This document shows positions 9,184 through 16,610 of a stretch of 37,446 nucleotides of DNA, piece by piece. Origin of the DNA: Massilia pinisoli (GTDB lineage Bacteria; Pseudomonadota; Gammaproteobacteria; Burkholderiales; Burkholderiaceae_D). Each line of letters begins with the position of its first letter. Position 1 is the stretch's first letter. The notes under the pieces are model-generated. The model was not told where the DNA came from. It made no database searches and saw only the letters and a list, made by a program, of their open reading frames with translations. Made by a program: the position numbers and the translations under genes. The stretch is from positions 1 to 37,446 of the forward strand of contig NZ_JANUGW010000034.1 in assembly GCF_024753285.1 (NCBI RefSeq). Direction: 5' to 3'.

Positions 9184-9201
9184 CGTTTACGTAAACGTCA
9201 A
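9184..9201. promoter_or_regulatory. Palindromic operator upstream of the SDR gene, LiuR-like
   Basis: CGTTTACGTAAACG (9184-9197) is a perfect 14-bp palindrome. An overlapping 16-mer TTTACGTAAACGTCAA (9186-9201) is a near-symmetric pair of TTTACGT/TTGACGT half-sites. From memory this resembles sites proposed for the MerR-family regulator LiuR, which controls branched-chain amino-acid and fatty-acid degradation genes in proteobacteria. The position about 40 bp before the start codon fits an operator. The regulator gene is not in the window. Confidence 0.5.
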
Positions 9202-9247
9202 CCAGCGAATTTTATCGGGAAATGGCAAGAAACACCATGCGGAGACG

Positions 9248-9973
9248 TCAAAAACACTGCACGGTGGCGCCCGTACGCGTGCACGTGCGTCCGCCGCTGC
9301 CGACCCCGGCGTTGCCGCTGCCGTTGAACGTGTTGCCGGCCGCGTCCGTGCAGACGATCCCCTGGCACGCCCGGACGGCGCTGGAACTGGGCACGACGGG
9401 TTGCGGTGGCGCAAGCGGCGGCGGGATGGGCACGGCGGCTGTCGTGGCTGGCGTGTCGCCAGCGCGCAGCGGACGCGGCGCCATCGGGCCGGTCGGTTGC
9501 CACGCCTGGTGGCGGCGGGCGGCGCGGCGGCGCTGTTCGTCGGTTGGCTTGGCGGCCTGCTCGCCGCGCTGGTTCGAGGCCTTGTCGCCGGCGTTGGTGC
9601 CGCGCTGGTTGTCGGTTAGTTGCGTATCTTGCGGATGCGCGCTCTGCCGCGCCAGCGTGTCCGCCTCGTCATGCACTTCGGCCGGATCCTTGCGGACAGC
9701 ATCGGCGCCCTGCTGCCCGCGCGGCGTCAGCACGGGACCGTAGCTGAGCGTGGCCGGCGACGTGCGCGCGCCCGCGGCCGGGTCGCGCGCCGGGACGTGG
9801 GCGGACTGCGGCTTGCTGGCCTCGTCCGCGACGGCCGCCTCGCGGTTCGCCTGTTCCGTCCGTTCCGACTGGCGCTGCGTGGCGACGTCCTGTGCCGGCA
9901 CCGCGCGCGCGACGGCGAGCAGGACAGCCAGCGCGGCCATTGCGGCGGCGGATCGATATCGTGTCAGTCCCAT
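9248..9973 (-). CDS. Secreted low-complexity protein with a four-cysteine C-terminus, function unknown
   Basis: A 241-residue protein I do not recognise. Residues 1-27 form a signal peptide (hydrophobic core AAMAALAVLLAVA, cleavage near VPAQ). Residues 30-165 are hydrophilic and rich in Q, A, R, D and T; residues 181-197 are proline rich (PIPPPLAPPQP). The last 40 residues are glycine rich and contain C203, C208, C231 and C240, enough for two disulphides, ending VQCF. The ATG is preceded by GAGGTGA at five bases. The reading frame shows strong third-position GC. It is divergent from the CoA-transferase gene. A periplasmic or surface location is inferred from the signal peptide; no enzymatic motif is visible. 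Confidence 0.75.
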   Translation of the reverse strand: MGLTRYRSAAAMAALAVLLAVARAVPAQDVATQRQSERTEQANREAAVADEASKPQSAHVPARDPAAGARTSPATLSYGPVLTPRGQQGADAVRKDPAEVHDEADTLARQSAHPQDTQLTDNQRGTNAGDKASNQRGEQAAKPTDEQRRRAARRHQAWQPTGPMAPRPLRAGDTPATTAAVPIPPPLAPPQPVVPSSSAVRACQGIVCTDAAGNTFNGSGNAGVGSGGRTCTRTGATVQCF

Positions 9974-10114
9974 GGTTCACCTCGTCGCTTGACGTCCCAT
10001 TATCGGCCGTGCGCAGCCGTCCCGGCGCGCGTCAGGTGTCCGTCAGTTTCGTCCGCCACGCTGGTATCGTGCCACGGCGCACCTATTCAAACAAAAACGA
10101 TTCAGGAGACCACC

Positions 10115-11413
10115 ATGCAGACGATGCAGGAGATGTACCGCGCGCGGCGCGGCAGCGCCTTCGATGCCCTCGACCATGTTCGCGACGGCGACATGATCAT
10201 CGTCCCGACGGGCGTCGGCGAACCGCCCACCTTGCTGCACGCGCTGTCGGACGAATGCCGCAGCTTCACGGACGTCCAGGTCGCGCAAATCCTCGCCATG
10301 CGCAAGTTCGGCTATTTCGCGCCCGAGTCCCGCCCGCACGTGCGCCACGCCGCGCTGTTCTTCGGCGGCGCGTCGCGCACGGGCGGCCAGGCCGGCTGGT
10401 GCGATTTCATCCCGAATTATTTTTCCGAGATCCCCACCTTGATCGAACGGGGCCAGATGCCGGCCGACGTCGTGTTCTCACTGGCCTCGCCGATGAGCGC
10501 TTCCGGCCATTTCGCGCTGAGCCTCGGCACCGACTACACGATGGCCGCCGTGGCGAAGGCACGGGCCGTCGTGCTGGAAGTGAATCCGCACGTCCCGTTC
10601 ACGCACGGCCAGTGCCACGTGCACATCTCGCAAGTGACGGCGCTCGTCGAAAGCGAAGACCCGATCATGGAAGTGGGCCTGCCCCGCATCGGGCCCGTGC
10701 AGGAAGCGATCGGCCGCCTCGTGGCCGAGCATATCGAAGACGGATCCACCTTGCAGATCGGCTACGGCGGCATCCCGGACGCCGTCGTCATGCAGCTGAC
10801 GGACAAGCGCGACCTCGGCATCCACACGGAGATGATCGGCGACTGCATCCTGACGCTCGTGGAGTCGGGCGCCGTCACGAACCGCAGGAAGACCTTGATG
10901 CCGGGGAAGATGGTGGCGACGTTCGCGCTCGGCTCGCGCCGCCTGTACGACTTCATGCACCACAACCCGATGCTGGAGATGCACCCGTCGAACTACACGA
11001 ACGACCCGTACATCGCGGGACAGAACGACAAGCTCGTGTCGATCAACGCGAGCCTGCAGGTCGACCTGCTCGGCCAGTGCGGCAGCGAGAGCATCGGCCA
11101 CCTGCCCTATTCCGGCACGGGCGGCCAGGTCGATTTCGTGCGCGCCGCGAACCGTTCGCGCGGCGGCAAGTCGTTCATCGTACTGCCGTCGACGGCGAAG
11201 GACGGCACCGTCTCGCGCATCGTGCCGACGCTGTCTTCAGGCACGCACGCGACGACGAGCAAGAACGACGTCAACTACGTCGTCACGGAATGGGGCGTCG
11301 CCCAGTTGCGCGGCAAGTCGGCCAAGCAGCGGGCGCGCGAATTGATCGCCATCGCGCATCCGGACTTCCGGCCGTGGCTGCGCGAAGAAGCCGACCGCAT
11401 GTGCGTCTTTTGA
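10115..11413 (+). CDS. Acetyl-CoA hydrolase/4-hydroxybutyrate CoA-transferase family protein
   Basis: A 432-residue class I CoA-transferase of the Cat1/AbfT family, which moves CoA between acyl-CoA and carboxylic acids or hydrolyses acetyl-CoA. The catalytic glutamate is expected at E239 in GIHTEMIGD, the usual position in this family. The glycine-rich GYGGIPDAV (216-224) and the C-terminal HPDFRPWL are also typical. The start at ATG is supported by CAGGAGAC seven bases upstream; a much longer open frame extends upstream but has no coding character there. It is a single gene, divergent from the secreted protein gene with a 141-bp gap. Substrate cannot be told from the sequence. Confidence 0.9.
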   Translation: MQTMQEMYRARRGSAFDALDHVRDGDMIIVPTGVGEPPTLLHALSDECRSFTDVQVAQILAMRKFGYFAPESRPHVRHAALFFGGASRTGGQAGWCDFIPNYFSEIPTLIERGQMPADVVFSLASPMSASGHFALSLGTDYTMAAVAKARAVVLEVNPHVPFTHGQCHVHISQVTALVESEDPIMEVGLPRIGPVQEAIGRLVAEHIEDGSTLQIGYGGIPDAVVMQLTDKRDLGIHTEMIGDCILTLVESGAVTNRRKTLMPGKMVATFALGSRRLYDFMHHNPMLEMHPSNYTNDPYIAGQNDKLVSINASLQVDLLGQCGSESIGHLPYSGTGGQVDFVRAANRSRGGKSFIVLPSTAKDGTVSRIVPTLSSGTHATTSKNDVNYVVTEWGVAQLRGKSAKQRARELIAIAHPDFRPWLREEADRMCVF

Positions 11414-11440
11414 ATGAAAAACGGGACCCGCAGGTCCCGT
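11414..11440 (-). terminator. Rho-independent terminator of the 65-residue gene
   Basis: ACGGGACC (11421-11428) pairs with GGTCCCGT (11433-11440) across a 4-base loop. On the minus strand the stem is followed by TTTTT then CATTC, so it best serves the minus-strand gene ending at 11463. On the plus strand the run after the stem is poor, though it may also help end the convergent CoA-transferase transcript. Confidence 0.75.
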
Positions 11441-11462
11441 TCGTGCGGTTGACGCGATACCG

Positions 11463-11660
11463 TCAGCCGCGTGGTTCGGTCACGGCGCTGCGTGCTTGCT
11501 CGGCGCCGAGTGCGCCGGCCATGCCGTACACCAGCAGCGCGCGCTGCAGTTCTGCGCGCTCCGCGCCGTCGGCCTGCTGCATGCTGTCCTGGCGCGGGGT
11601 ATCGGTGGGATCGAGGACTTGGGCGTCGGCGCCGCCTTGTCTTCCGAGATTGCTCGTCAT
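11463..11660 (-). CDS. Small hypothetical protein, 65 residues
   Basis: I do not recognise this protein. It begins MTSNLGRQGG, has a polar first half (QVLDPTDTPRQDSM) and a helical, alanine/leucine-rich second half (ERAELQRALLVYGMAGALG). No signal peptide, cysteine or metal motif is visible. The start was chosen because GGAGAAAACC stands directly before this ATG; in-frame starts five and more codons upstream overlap that ribosome-binding site. A strong terminator lies 22 bases past the stop. An inverted repeat GTTTCT/AGAAAC (11697-11717) 37 bases upstream could be an operator or part of its promoter. Confidence 0.6.
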   Translation of the reverse strand: MTSNLGRQGGADAQVLDPTDTPRQDSMQQADGAERAELQRALLVYGMAGALGAEQARSAVTEPRG

Positions 11661-11696
11661 GGTTTTCTCCATTTGGTTAGTAAGCTGGCGCGTTCC

Positions 11697-11717
11697 GTTT
11701 CTAATCATTTCAGAAAC
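11697..11717. promoter_or_regulatory. Inverted repeat in the divergent 11.66-11.87 kb region
   Basis: GTTTCT (11697-11702) and AGAAAC (11712-11717) flank 9 bases of AT-rich sequence between two divergent genes. The placement suits an operator for the minus-strand 65-residue gene. Nothing identifies the regulator. Confidence 0.3.
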
Positions 11718-11868
11718 AAATCGCTGATGGCGCTACTGTACCCTAACGGAGCCGATCGCGTCGCTATCTGTTTTGTTTTTACACCTATCTTCTTACCGGG
11801 TGAAAATTTACTACATGATTCAGCGCGACGTGACATCATGGCGCCCACGACGCAATGAGGAGAGATCG

Positions 11869-12393
11869 ATGCAACGAGTTGACGAGATCGGCAACGACGA
11901 ACACGTGCGCGGCCCGGGGGACGCCGCGCTGACGGTGATCGAATACGCGGACTTCCAGTGCCCGTACAGCGCCCGCGCCCACGCCGTCCTGCGCGGTCTG
12001 GACGCGCGCTTCGGCGGCATCCGCCTGGTCTACCGCCACCTGCCGCTGGCGCACCTGCATCCGCTGGCCGAGCTGGCATCGGAAGCGGCCGAGGCCGCCG
12101 CCAGCCAGGACCGGTTCTGGGAGATGCACGACCTGTTGTTCGAACAGCAGCGCCAGATCACCGACGAGCAAGACCTGGCCGTGCTGGCGGAACGCCTCGA
12201 CCTCGATAGCGACCGCTTCCGCGCCGACGTGAGCGAACGCCGCCACCGCGCGCGCGTGCAGGCGGATGCTGAACGCGCGCGCCACGACGGCGCCAGCGGC
12301 ACGCCGACCTTTTACATCAACGGCGTGCGCTACCGGGGCGACTCGGACCGGACGTCGCTCGAGCGCGCGTTCAGCGAGGCGCTCGGGCGTTGA
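11869..12393 (+). CDS. DsbA-family thioredoxin-fold protein with CPYS active site
   Basis: A 174-residue protein of the DsbA-like (Thioredoxin_4) group. The N-terminal strand leads into DFQCPYSARAH, so the active site is C31-P-Y-S34: the second cysteine of CxxC is serine. The helical insertion follows (60-140) and the cis-proline loop is GTPTFYING with P146. There is no signal peptide, so it should be cytoplasmic. Monothiol variants usually work as isomerase, glutathione-linked or peroxidase-like proteins rather than disulphide donors; this is inference. The ATG is preceded by GAGGAGAGATCG; in-frame upstream codons are not needed for the fold. A terminator follows about 70 bases past the stop. 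Confidence 0.88.
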   Translation: MQRVDEIGNDEHVRGPGDAALTVIEYADFQCPYSARAHAVLRGLDARFGGIRLVYRHLPLAHLHPLAELASEAAEAAASQDRFWEMHDLLFEQQRQITDEQDLAVLAERLDLDSDRFRADVSERRHRARVQADAERARHDGASGTPTFYINGVRYRGDSDRTSLERAFSEALGR

Positions 12394-12463
12394 CGCGCGC
12401 AGGCGCGCGCGCCGCCGGGCCCGCGCCGCTACCGCCAGCGCCGCACCGGCGCCGTCATCGTCA

Positions 12464-12484
12464 GCGCCTGACGGGCGCCTTTTT
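12464..12484 (+). terminator. Rho-independent terminator after the DsbA-fold gene
   Basis: GCGCC (12464-12468) and GGCGC (12474-12478) form a short GC stem followed by CTTTTT on the plus strand. It lies between the DsbA-fold gene and the convergent hppA gene. Confidence 0.6.
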
Positions 12485-12498
12485 GGGCACCGTTACCG

Positions 12499-14637
12499 TC
12501 AGCGCCGCACGGGGACCTGCATGGGCAAGGGAACCTTCGCTTCCGCATGCGCCGTCGCTGCCGGCTTCGCGTACAACGCTTCCGGCGCCGACACGGCCAG
12601 CCAGCCACCCGCCGGCAGCAGCGGCACGAGCAGCAGCGCGACGATGTTGATGATCTTGATGAGCGGATTCACGGCCGGCCCCGCCGTGTCCTTGTACGGG
12701 TCGCCCACCGTATCGCCCGTGACGGCGGCCTTGTGCGCGTCGGAACCCTTGCCGCCGTAGTGATTGTCTTCGATATATTTCTTGGCGTTGTCCCAGGCGC
12801 CGCCACCCGTCGTCATCGAGATCGCGACGAACAGCCCGGTGACGATCGTCCCCATCAGCATGCCGCCCAGCGCGGCCGGCCCCAGCAGCATGCCGACGAG
12901 GATCGGCACGATCACGGGGAGCAGCGACGGCAGCACCATCTCGCGGATGGCGGATGCCGTGAGCATGTCGACGGCCTTGTCGTATTCCGGCTTGCCGGTA
13001 CCGGCCATGATGCCGACGATGTCGCGGAACTGGCGCCGCACCTCGATCACGACGGCGCCCGCCGCGCGCCCCACCGCTTCCATCGCCAGTGCCCCGAACA
13101 GATACGGCACGAGTCCGCCGATGAACAGGCCGACGATCACCATCGGGTTCGACAGGTCGAACGCGAGGTGCGTGCCGTGCGCTTCCAGCGCGTGCGTGTA
13201 GTCGGCGAACAGCACGAGGGCGGCCAGGCCCGCCGAGCCGATCGCATAGCCTTTCGTGACGGCCTTCGTCGTGTTGCCGACGGCGTCCAGCGGGTCGGTG
13301 ACGGCGCGCACCTGGTCGGGCATGCCGCTCATCTCGGCGATGCCGCCCGCGTTGTCGGTGATGGGGCCGTAGGCGTCCAGCGCGACGATGATGCCGGCCA
13401 TCGACAGCATCGACGTGGCCGCGATGGCGATGCCGTACAGGCCGCCCAGCTGGTAGGCGATGAGGATCGCGGCGCAGACGACGAGCACGGGATACGCCGT
13501 CGACTTCATCGACACGCCCAGGCCCGCGATGATGTTCGTGCCGTGGCCCGTCGTCGACGCTTCGGCGATGTGGCGCACGGGGCTGAATTCCGTTGCCGTG
13601 TAGTACTCGGTGATGTAGACCATCAGGCCCGTCAGCGCGATGCCCACCGTGGCGCAGCCCAGCATGCGCCAGCGCATGGCCTCGTCAGGCCATACGAGCC
13701 ACGTGACGACGGCAAAGCCGATCAGCGACAGCGCCGCCGACCACCACAGGCCCGTGTACAGCGCGTACATGATCTTGTGGCCCGGGTGGTTCTTCACGAG
13801 CGAGCAGCCGACGATCGACCCGATGATCGACACGCCCCCGAGCAGCAGCGGATACGCCGTGCCCGTGCCGCCCATCCCGGGCAGCATCAGCGCGCCGAGC
13901 AGCATCGTGGCGACGAGGGTGACGACATAGGTCTCGAACAGGTCGGCCGCCATGCCGGCGCAATCGCCCACGTTGTCGCCCACGTTGTCGGCAATGACGG
14001 CAGGATTGCGCGGATCGTCCTCGGGAATGCCGGCTTCGACCTTGCCGACGAGGTCGGCGCCGACGTCCGCGCCTTTCGTGAAGATGCCGCCGCCCAGGCG
14101 CGCGAAGATCGAGATCAGCGACGCGCCGAACGCGAGGCCCACGAGCGGCTGGATCACGTCATGCATGGACAGCGCCGGGTCGGCGCGCATGATGAGGAAC
14201 CAGTAGAACAGTGCCACGCCCAGCAGGCCCAGGCCCACGACGAGCATGCCCGTGATGGCCCCGCCGCGGAAGGCGACGTTCAACGCGGCGTCGAGTCCCG
14301 TCACGGCCGCCTGCGCCGTGCGCACGTTCGCGCGCACGGAGACGTTCATGCCGATGAAGCCGCACGCGCCGGACAGCAGCGCGCCAGCGAGGAAGCCGCA
14401 CGCGGTGGCCGCGCCGAGCAGGAAGAAGATGGCGACCAGCAGCACGAGGCCGACGATGGCGATGGTTCGGTATTGGCGCGCCAGGTAGGCCGACGCCCCC
14501 TGCTGGATGGCCAGCGAGATTTCCTGCATGCGGCCGTTGCCGGGATCCTGGCTCAGGACCCAACTGCGTGACCACAAGCCGTAACATACCGCGATAACGC
14601 CGCACGCGACGGCGAAGATGAGCTGCCCGGATGCCAT
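12499..14637 (-). CDS. hppA: K+-independent membrane H+-pyrophosphatase
   Basis: A 712-residue integral membrane pump with about 16 helices that couples pyrophosphate hydrolysis to H+ export from the cytoplasm. The substrate site is intact: GGGIFTKGADVGADLVGKVE (182-201) with the following DDPRNPAVIADNVGDNVGD, DNAGGIAEM (428-436), and GDTVGDPYKDTAGP near the C-terminus. The diagnostic segment reads GNTTKAVTKG (454-463) with K458; lysine here, where K+-dependent enzymes have alanine, marks the K+-independent H+-pumping subfamily. The ATG is preceded by GAGGGGG. It follows adk on the same strand but a strong terminator lies between, so it is probably transcribed alone. Confidence 0.97.
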   Translation of the reverse strand: MASGQLIFAVACGVIAVCYGLWSRSWVLSQDPGNGRMQEISLAIQQGASAYLARQYRTIAIVGLVLLVAIFFLLGAATACGFLAGALLSGACGFIGMNVSVRANVRTAQAAVTGLDAALNVAFRGGAITGMLVVGLGLLGVALFYWFLIMRADPALSMHDVIQPLVGLAFGASLISIFARLGGGIFTKGADVGADLVGKVEAGIPEDDPRNPAVIADNVGDNVGDCAGMAADLFETYVVTLVATMLLGALMLPGMGGTGTAYPLLLGGVSIIGSIVGCSLVKNHPGHKIMYALYTGLWWSAALSLIGFAVVTWLVWPDEAMRWRMLGCATVGIALTGLMVYITEYYTATEFSPVRHIAEASTTGHGTNIIAGLGVSMKSTAYPVLVVCAAILIAYQLGGLYGIAIAATSMLSMAGIIVALDAYGPITDNAGGIAEMSGMPDQVRAVTDPLDAVGNTTKAVTKGYAIGSAGLAALVLFADYTHALEAHGTHLAFDLSNPMVIVGLFIGGLVPYLFGALAMEAVGRAAGAVVIEVRRQFRDIVGIMAGTGKPEYDKAVDMLTASAIREMVLPSLLPVIVPILVGMLLGPAALGGMLMGTIVTGLFVAISMTTGGGAWDNAKKYIEDNHYGGKGSDAHKAAVTGDTVGDPYKDTAGPAVNPLIKIINIVALLLVPLLPAGGWLAVSAPEALYAKPAATAHAEAKVPLPMQVPVRR

Positions 14638-14789
14638 GTCGTCCCCCTCGTTCTTCGATCAACATCACAGAGTCGAAAAGCCGCGTGCGGTGTGCTGCGA
14701 ACGGCCTGCCTTGCTGCATTCGCCGCACCCGATGTGCGACAAAACTATGATCTAAAAACCTGGACGGATGGCGCTTGTCATCCGGAGCC

Positions 14790-14814
14790 AAAAAAAGGAC
14801 GGCGCCGCCGTCCT
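14790..14814 (-). terminator. Rho-independent terminator of adk
   Basis: AGGACGGC (14796-14803) and GCCGTCCT (14807-14814) form an 8-bp GC-rich stem with loop GCC, followed on the minus strand by seven T residues. It begins eight bases past the adk stop codon and separates adk from hppA. Confidence 0.9.
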
Positions 14815-14821
14815 CGAATGC

Positions 14822-15478
14822 TCAGCCTGCGAGCGCCGCGAACGCGGCGTCGCGTACCTGCTCGACCGGGCCGACGCCCGAGATCTTGCGGTACTTCGGC
14901 GCACCCGGCAGGCCCGAATCGGCCCACTTGTTGTAGTAGCCGAGGAGGACCTCGGTCTGGTTGTGGTAGACGGCCAGGCGCTTCTTGACCGTTTCTTCCG
15001 TGTCGTCGTCGCGCTGGACGAGCGGTTCGCCCGTCACGTCGTCCTTGCCTTCGACTTTCGGCGGATTGAACTTGACGTGGTACACGCGGCCCGAGGCCGG
15101 ATGGCTGCGGCGGCCGCTCATGCGCTCGACGATCAGTTCGTCGGGCACGTCGATTTCCAGCACGTAGTCGATGTTGACACCGCTGTCCTTCATGGCGTCG
15201 GCCTGCGCGATCGTGCGCGGGAAGCCGTCGAACAGGTAGCCGTTGGCGCAGTCAGCTTCCTTCAGGCGCTCCTTCACCAGGCCGATGATGATGTCGTCCG
15301 ACACCAGCTGGCCAGCATCCATCACTTTTTTCGCAGCCAGGCCCAGCTCGGTGCCGGCCTTGATGGCAGCACGCAGCATGTCGCCGGTGGAAATCTGGGG
15401 GATGTTGTACTTTTCTTTGATGAAGTTTGCCTGGGTGCCTTTACCGGCGCCGGGGGCTCCTAACAGAATGAGACGCAT
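14822..15478 (-). CDS. adk: Adenylate kinase
   Basis: A 218-residue cytoplasmic enzyme for ATP + AMP = 2 ADP. The P-loop GAPGAGKGT lies at 7-15, the AMP-binding STGDMLR at 30-36 and DGFPRT at 84-89. The long form has a LID domain (GRRSHPASGRVYHVKFNPP region) without zinc cysteines, as in other proteobacteria. Length is as usual for the family. ATG is supported by AGGA nine bases upstream. It is the last gene after kdsB but 189 bp lie between, with AT-rich sequence and an inverted repeat, so it may have its own promoter; a strong terminator follows. Confidence 0.98.
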   Translation of the reverse strand: MRLILLGAPGAGKGTQANFIKEKYNIPQISTGDMLRAAIKAGTELGLAAKKVMDAGQLVSDDIIIGLVKERLKEADCANGYLFDGFPRTIAQADAMKDSGVNIDYVLEIDVPDELIVERMSGRRSHPASGRVYHVKFNPPKVEGKDDVTGEPLVQRDDDTEETVKKRLAVYHNQTEVLLGYYNKWADSGLPGAPKYRKISGVGPVEQVRDAAFAALAG

Positions 15479-15515
15479 GAAGGATTCCTAAAGGTATCTA
15501 ATAATTTTTTTACGG

Positions 15516-15541
15516 CAGTTATTGCTGGGCACAAATAACTG
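15516..15541. promoter_or_regulatory. Inverted repeat upstream of adk
   Basis: CAGTTATT (15516-15523) and AATAACTG (15534-15541) are perfect 8-bp arms around a 10-base centre, about 40 bases before the adk start. No T-run follows on either strand, so it is not a terminator; a protein-binding site or mRNA leader hairpin are both possible. Confidence 0.4.
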
Positions 15542-15667
15542 CATGATGCATATCTAGCTACTCATACGAAACTTACCACAAAAGCAGCATCAAACGCCAC
15601 CCGCGGCCGGCGATCTCTCAGCCGTTTGACCTGGCGCAAGCAGCCTGAAGAGTAGTTTCCAACGAGA

Positions 15668-16420
15668 TCAAGATGTATAGAAAAGTCGCACGCGCTCGAG
15701 GTCGGCTGGCGTATCGACGCCGGCATGCGGCGCCTCCCCCGTCACGTGGACGGCGATCGGCACGCCATGCCACAGCACGCGCAATTGTTCCAGCGCCTCG
15801 ATCGACTCCAGCGGCGACGCTTCGAGCTGCGGATAGCGTTGCAGGAACGCGTTGCTGTACGCGTACAGGCCGATGTGGCGCAGCGGGACGTAGCCTGCCG
15901 GCAGTTGCCCGCGATCGGCCGCGAAGCCGTCGCGGTGCCACGGGATCGTCGCGCGCGAGAAGTACAGTGCGCGTCCGAGCTTGTCCAGCACGACCTTCAC
16001 CACGTTCGGATTAAAAGCATCCTCGACGCTCGACAGCGGATGCGCGCACGTGGCCATCGGCACGTCGGCGGAAATGCGCGCGGCGCAGGCGGCCAGCAGC
16101 GCGGGATCGATCAGCGGCTCGTCGCCCTGCAGGTTGACGACGACGGCATCCGGCGCCAGGCCCAGCGTGTGCGCCACTTCGGCGATGCGGTCGGTGCCGG
16201 ACGGGTGGTCCGCGCGTGTCATGCACGCCTCGATGCCATGCGCGGCGCAGGCGGCGGCGATGTCGGCGTGGTCGGTGGCGACGATGATGCGCGCCGCGCC
16301 CGACTGCTGCGCGCGTTCCGCCACACGCACGACCATCGGCTTGCCGCCCAGGTCCGCGAGCGGCTTGTTCGGCAGCCGGGTCGACGCCAAGCGCGCCGGG
16401 ATGATGACGACGAAGCTCAC
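15668..16420 (-). CDS. kdsB: 3-deoxy-manno-octulosonate cytidylyltransferase (CMP-KDO synthetase)
   Basis: A 250-residue cytoplasmic enzyme that activates KDO with CTP for lipopolysaccharide inner-core synthesis. The N-terminal nucleotide-binding motif IPARLASTRLPNKPLAD begins at residue 7, the HPSGTDRIAE segment at 72-81, and NLQGDEPLI at 96-104 with metal-binding D100. Length is normal. The start is GTG (no ATG is available before the nucleotide-binding motif), 16 bases after the stop of the Trm112-like gene; a GGGTCGGG stretch upstream may serve as ribosome-binding site. It belongs to the exbB-exbD-lpxK-Trm112-kdsB operon. Confidence 0.96.
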   Translation of the reverse strand: MSFVVIIPARLASTRLPNKPLADLGGKPMVVRVAERAQQSGAARIIVATDHADIAAACAAHGIEACMTRADHPSGTDRIAEVAHTLGLAPDAVVVNLQGDEPLIDPALLAACAARISADVPMATCAHPLSSVEDAFNPNVVKVVLDKLGRALYFSRATIPWHRDGFAADRGQLPAGYVPLRHIGLYAYSNAFLQRYPQLEASPLESIEALEQLRVLWHGVPIAVHVTGEAPHAGVDTPADLERVRLFYTS

Positions 16421-16436
16421 AGGAATACCCGACCCG

Positions 16437-16610
16437 TCACAGGGCCGGCTCGACCTTGCGCGCCTCTTCGGCCCACATGATCGGGATGCCGTCGCGGATC
16501 GGATACGCGAGGCGGTCCGGGCGGCAGATCAGTTCCTGCGCTTTCTTGTCATAGTCGAGCGGTCCTTTGCACAGCGGGCAGACCAGGATATCAAGCAGTC
16601 GGGCGTCCAC
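16437..16610 (-). CDS. Trm112-family (YcaR-like) zinc-ribbon protein
   Basis: A 57-residue protein of the Trm112/YcaR family (UPF0434). It starts VDARLLDILVCPLCKGPL with C11 and C14 of the CPxC zinc-knuckle, a third cysteine at C29 (LICRP), and the typical LAYPIRDGIPIM core. The start is GTG with GGAGAA six to seven bases upstream; this places it 20 bases inside the 3' end of lpxK, so translation is probably coupled. In other bacteria the gene stands between lpxK and kdsB as here. Known Trm112 proteins activate methyltransferases; the role of the bacterial version is not settled. Confidence 0.9.
   Translation of the reverse strand: MDARLLDILVCPLCKGPLDYDKKAQELICRPDRLAYPIRDGIPIMWAEEARKVEPAL

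Noticed and set aside
9620..10114. Longer N-terminus of the CoA-transferase
   Set aside because: The upstream frame is antisense to the secreted protein gene; the ATG with CAGGAGAC gives the full family length.
12547..14571. 674-codon open frame on the plus strand
   Set aside because: Mirror of hppA; low-complexity product, no ribosome-binding site.
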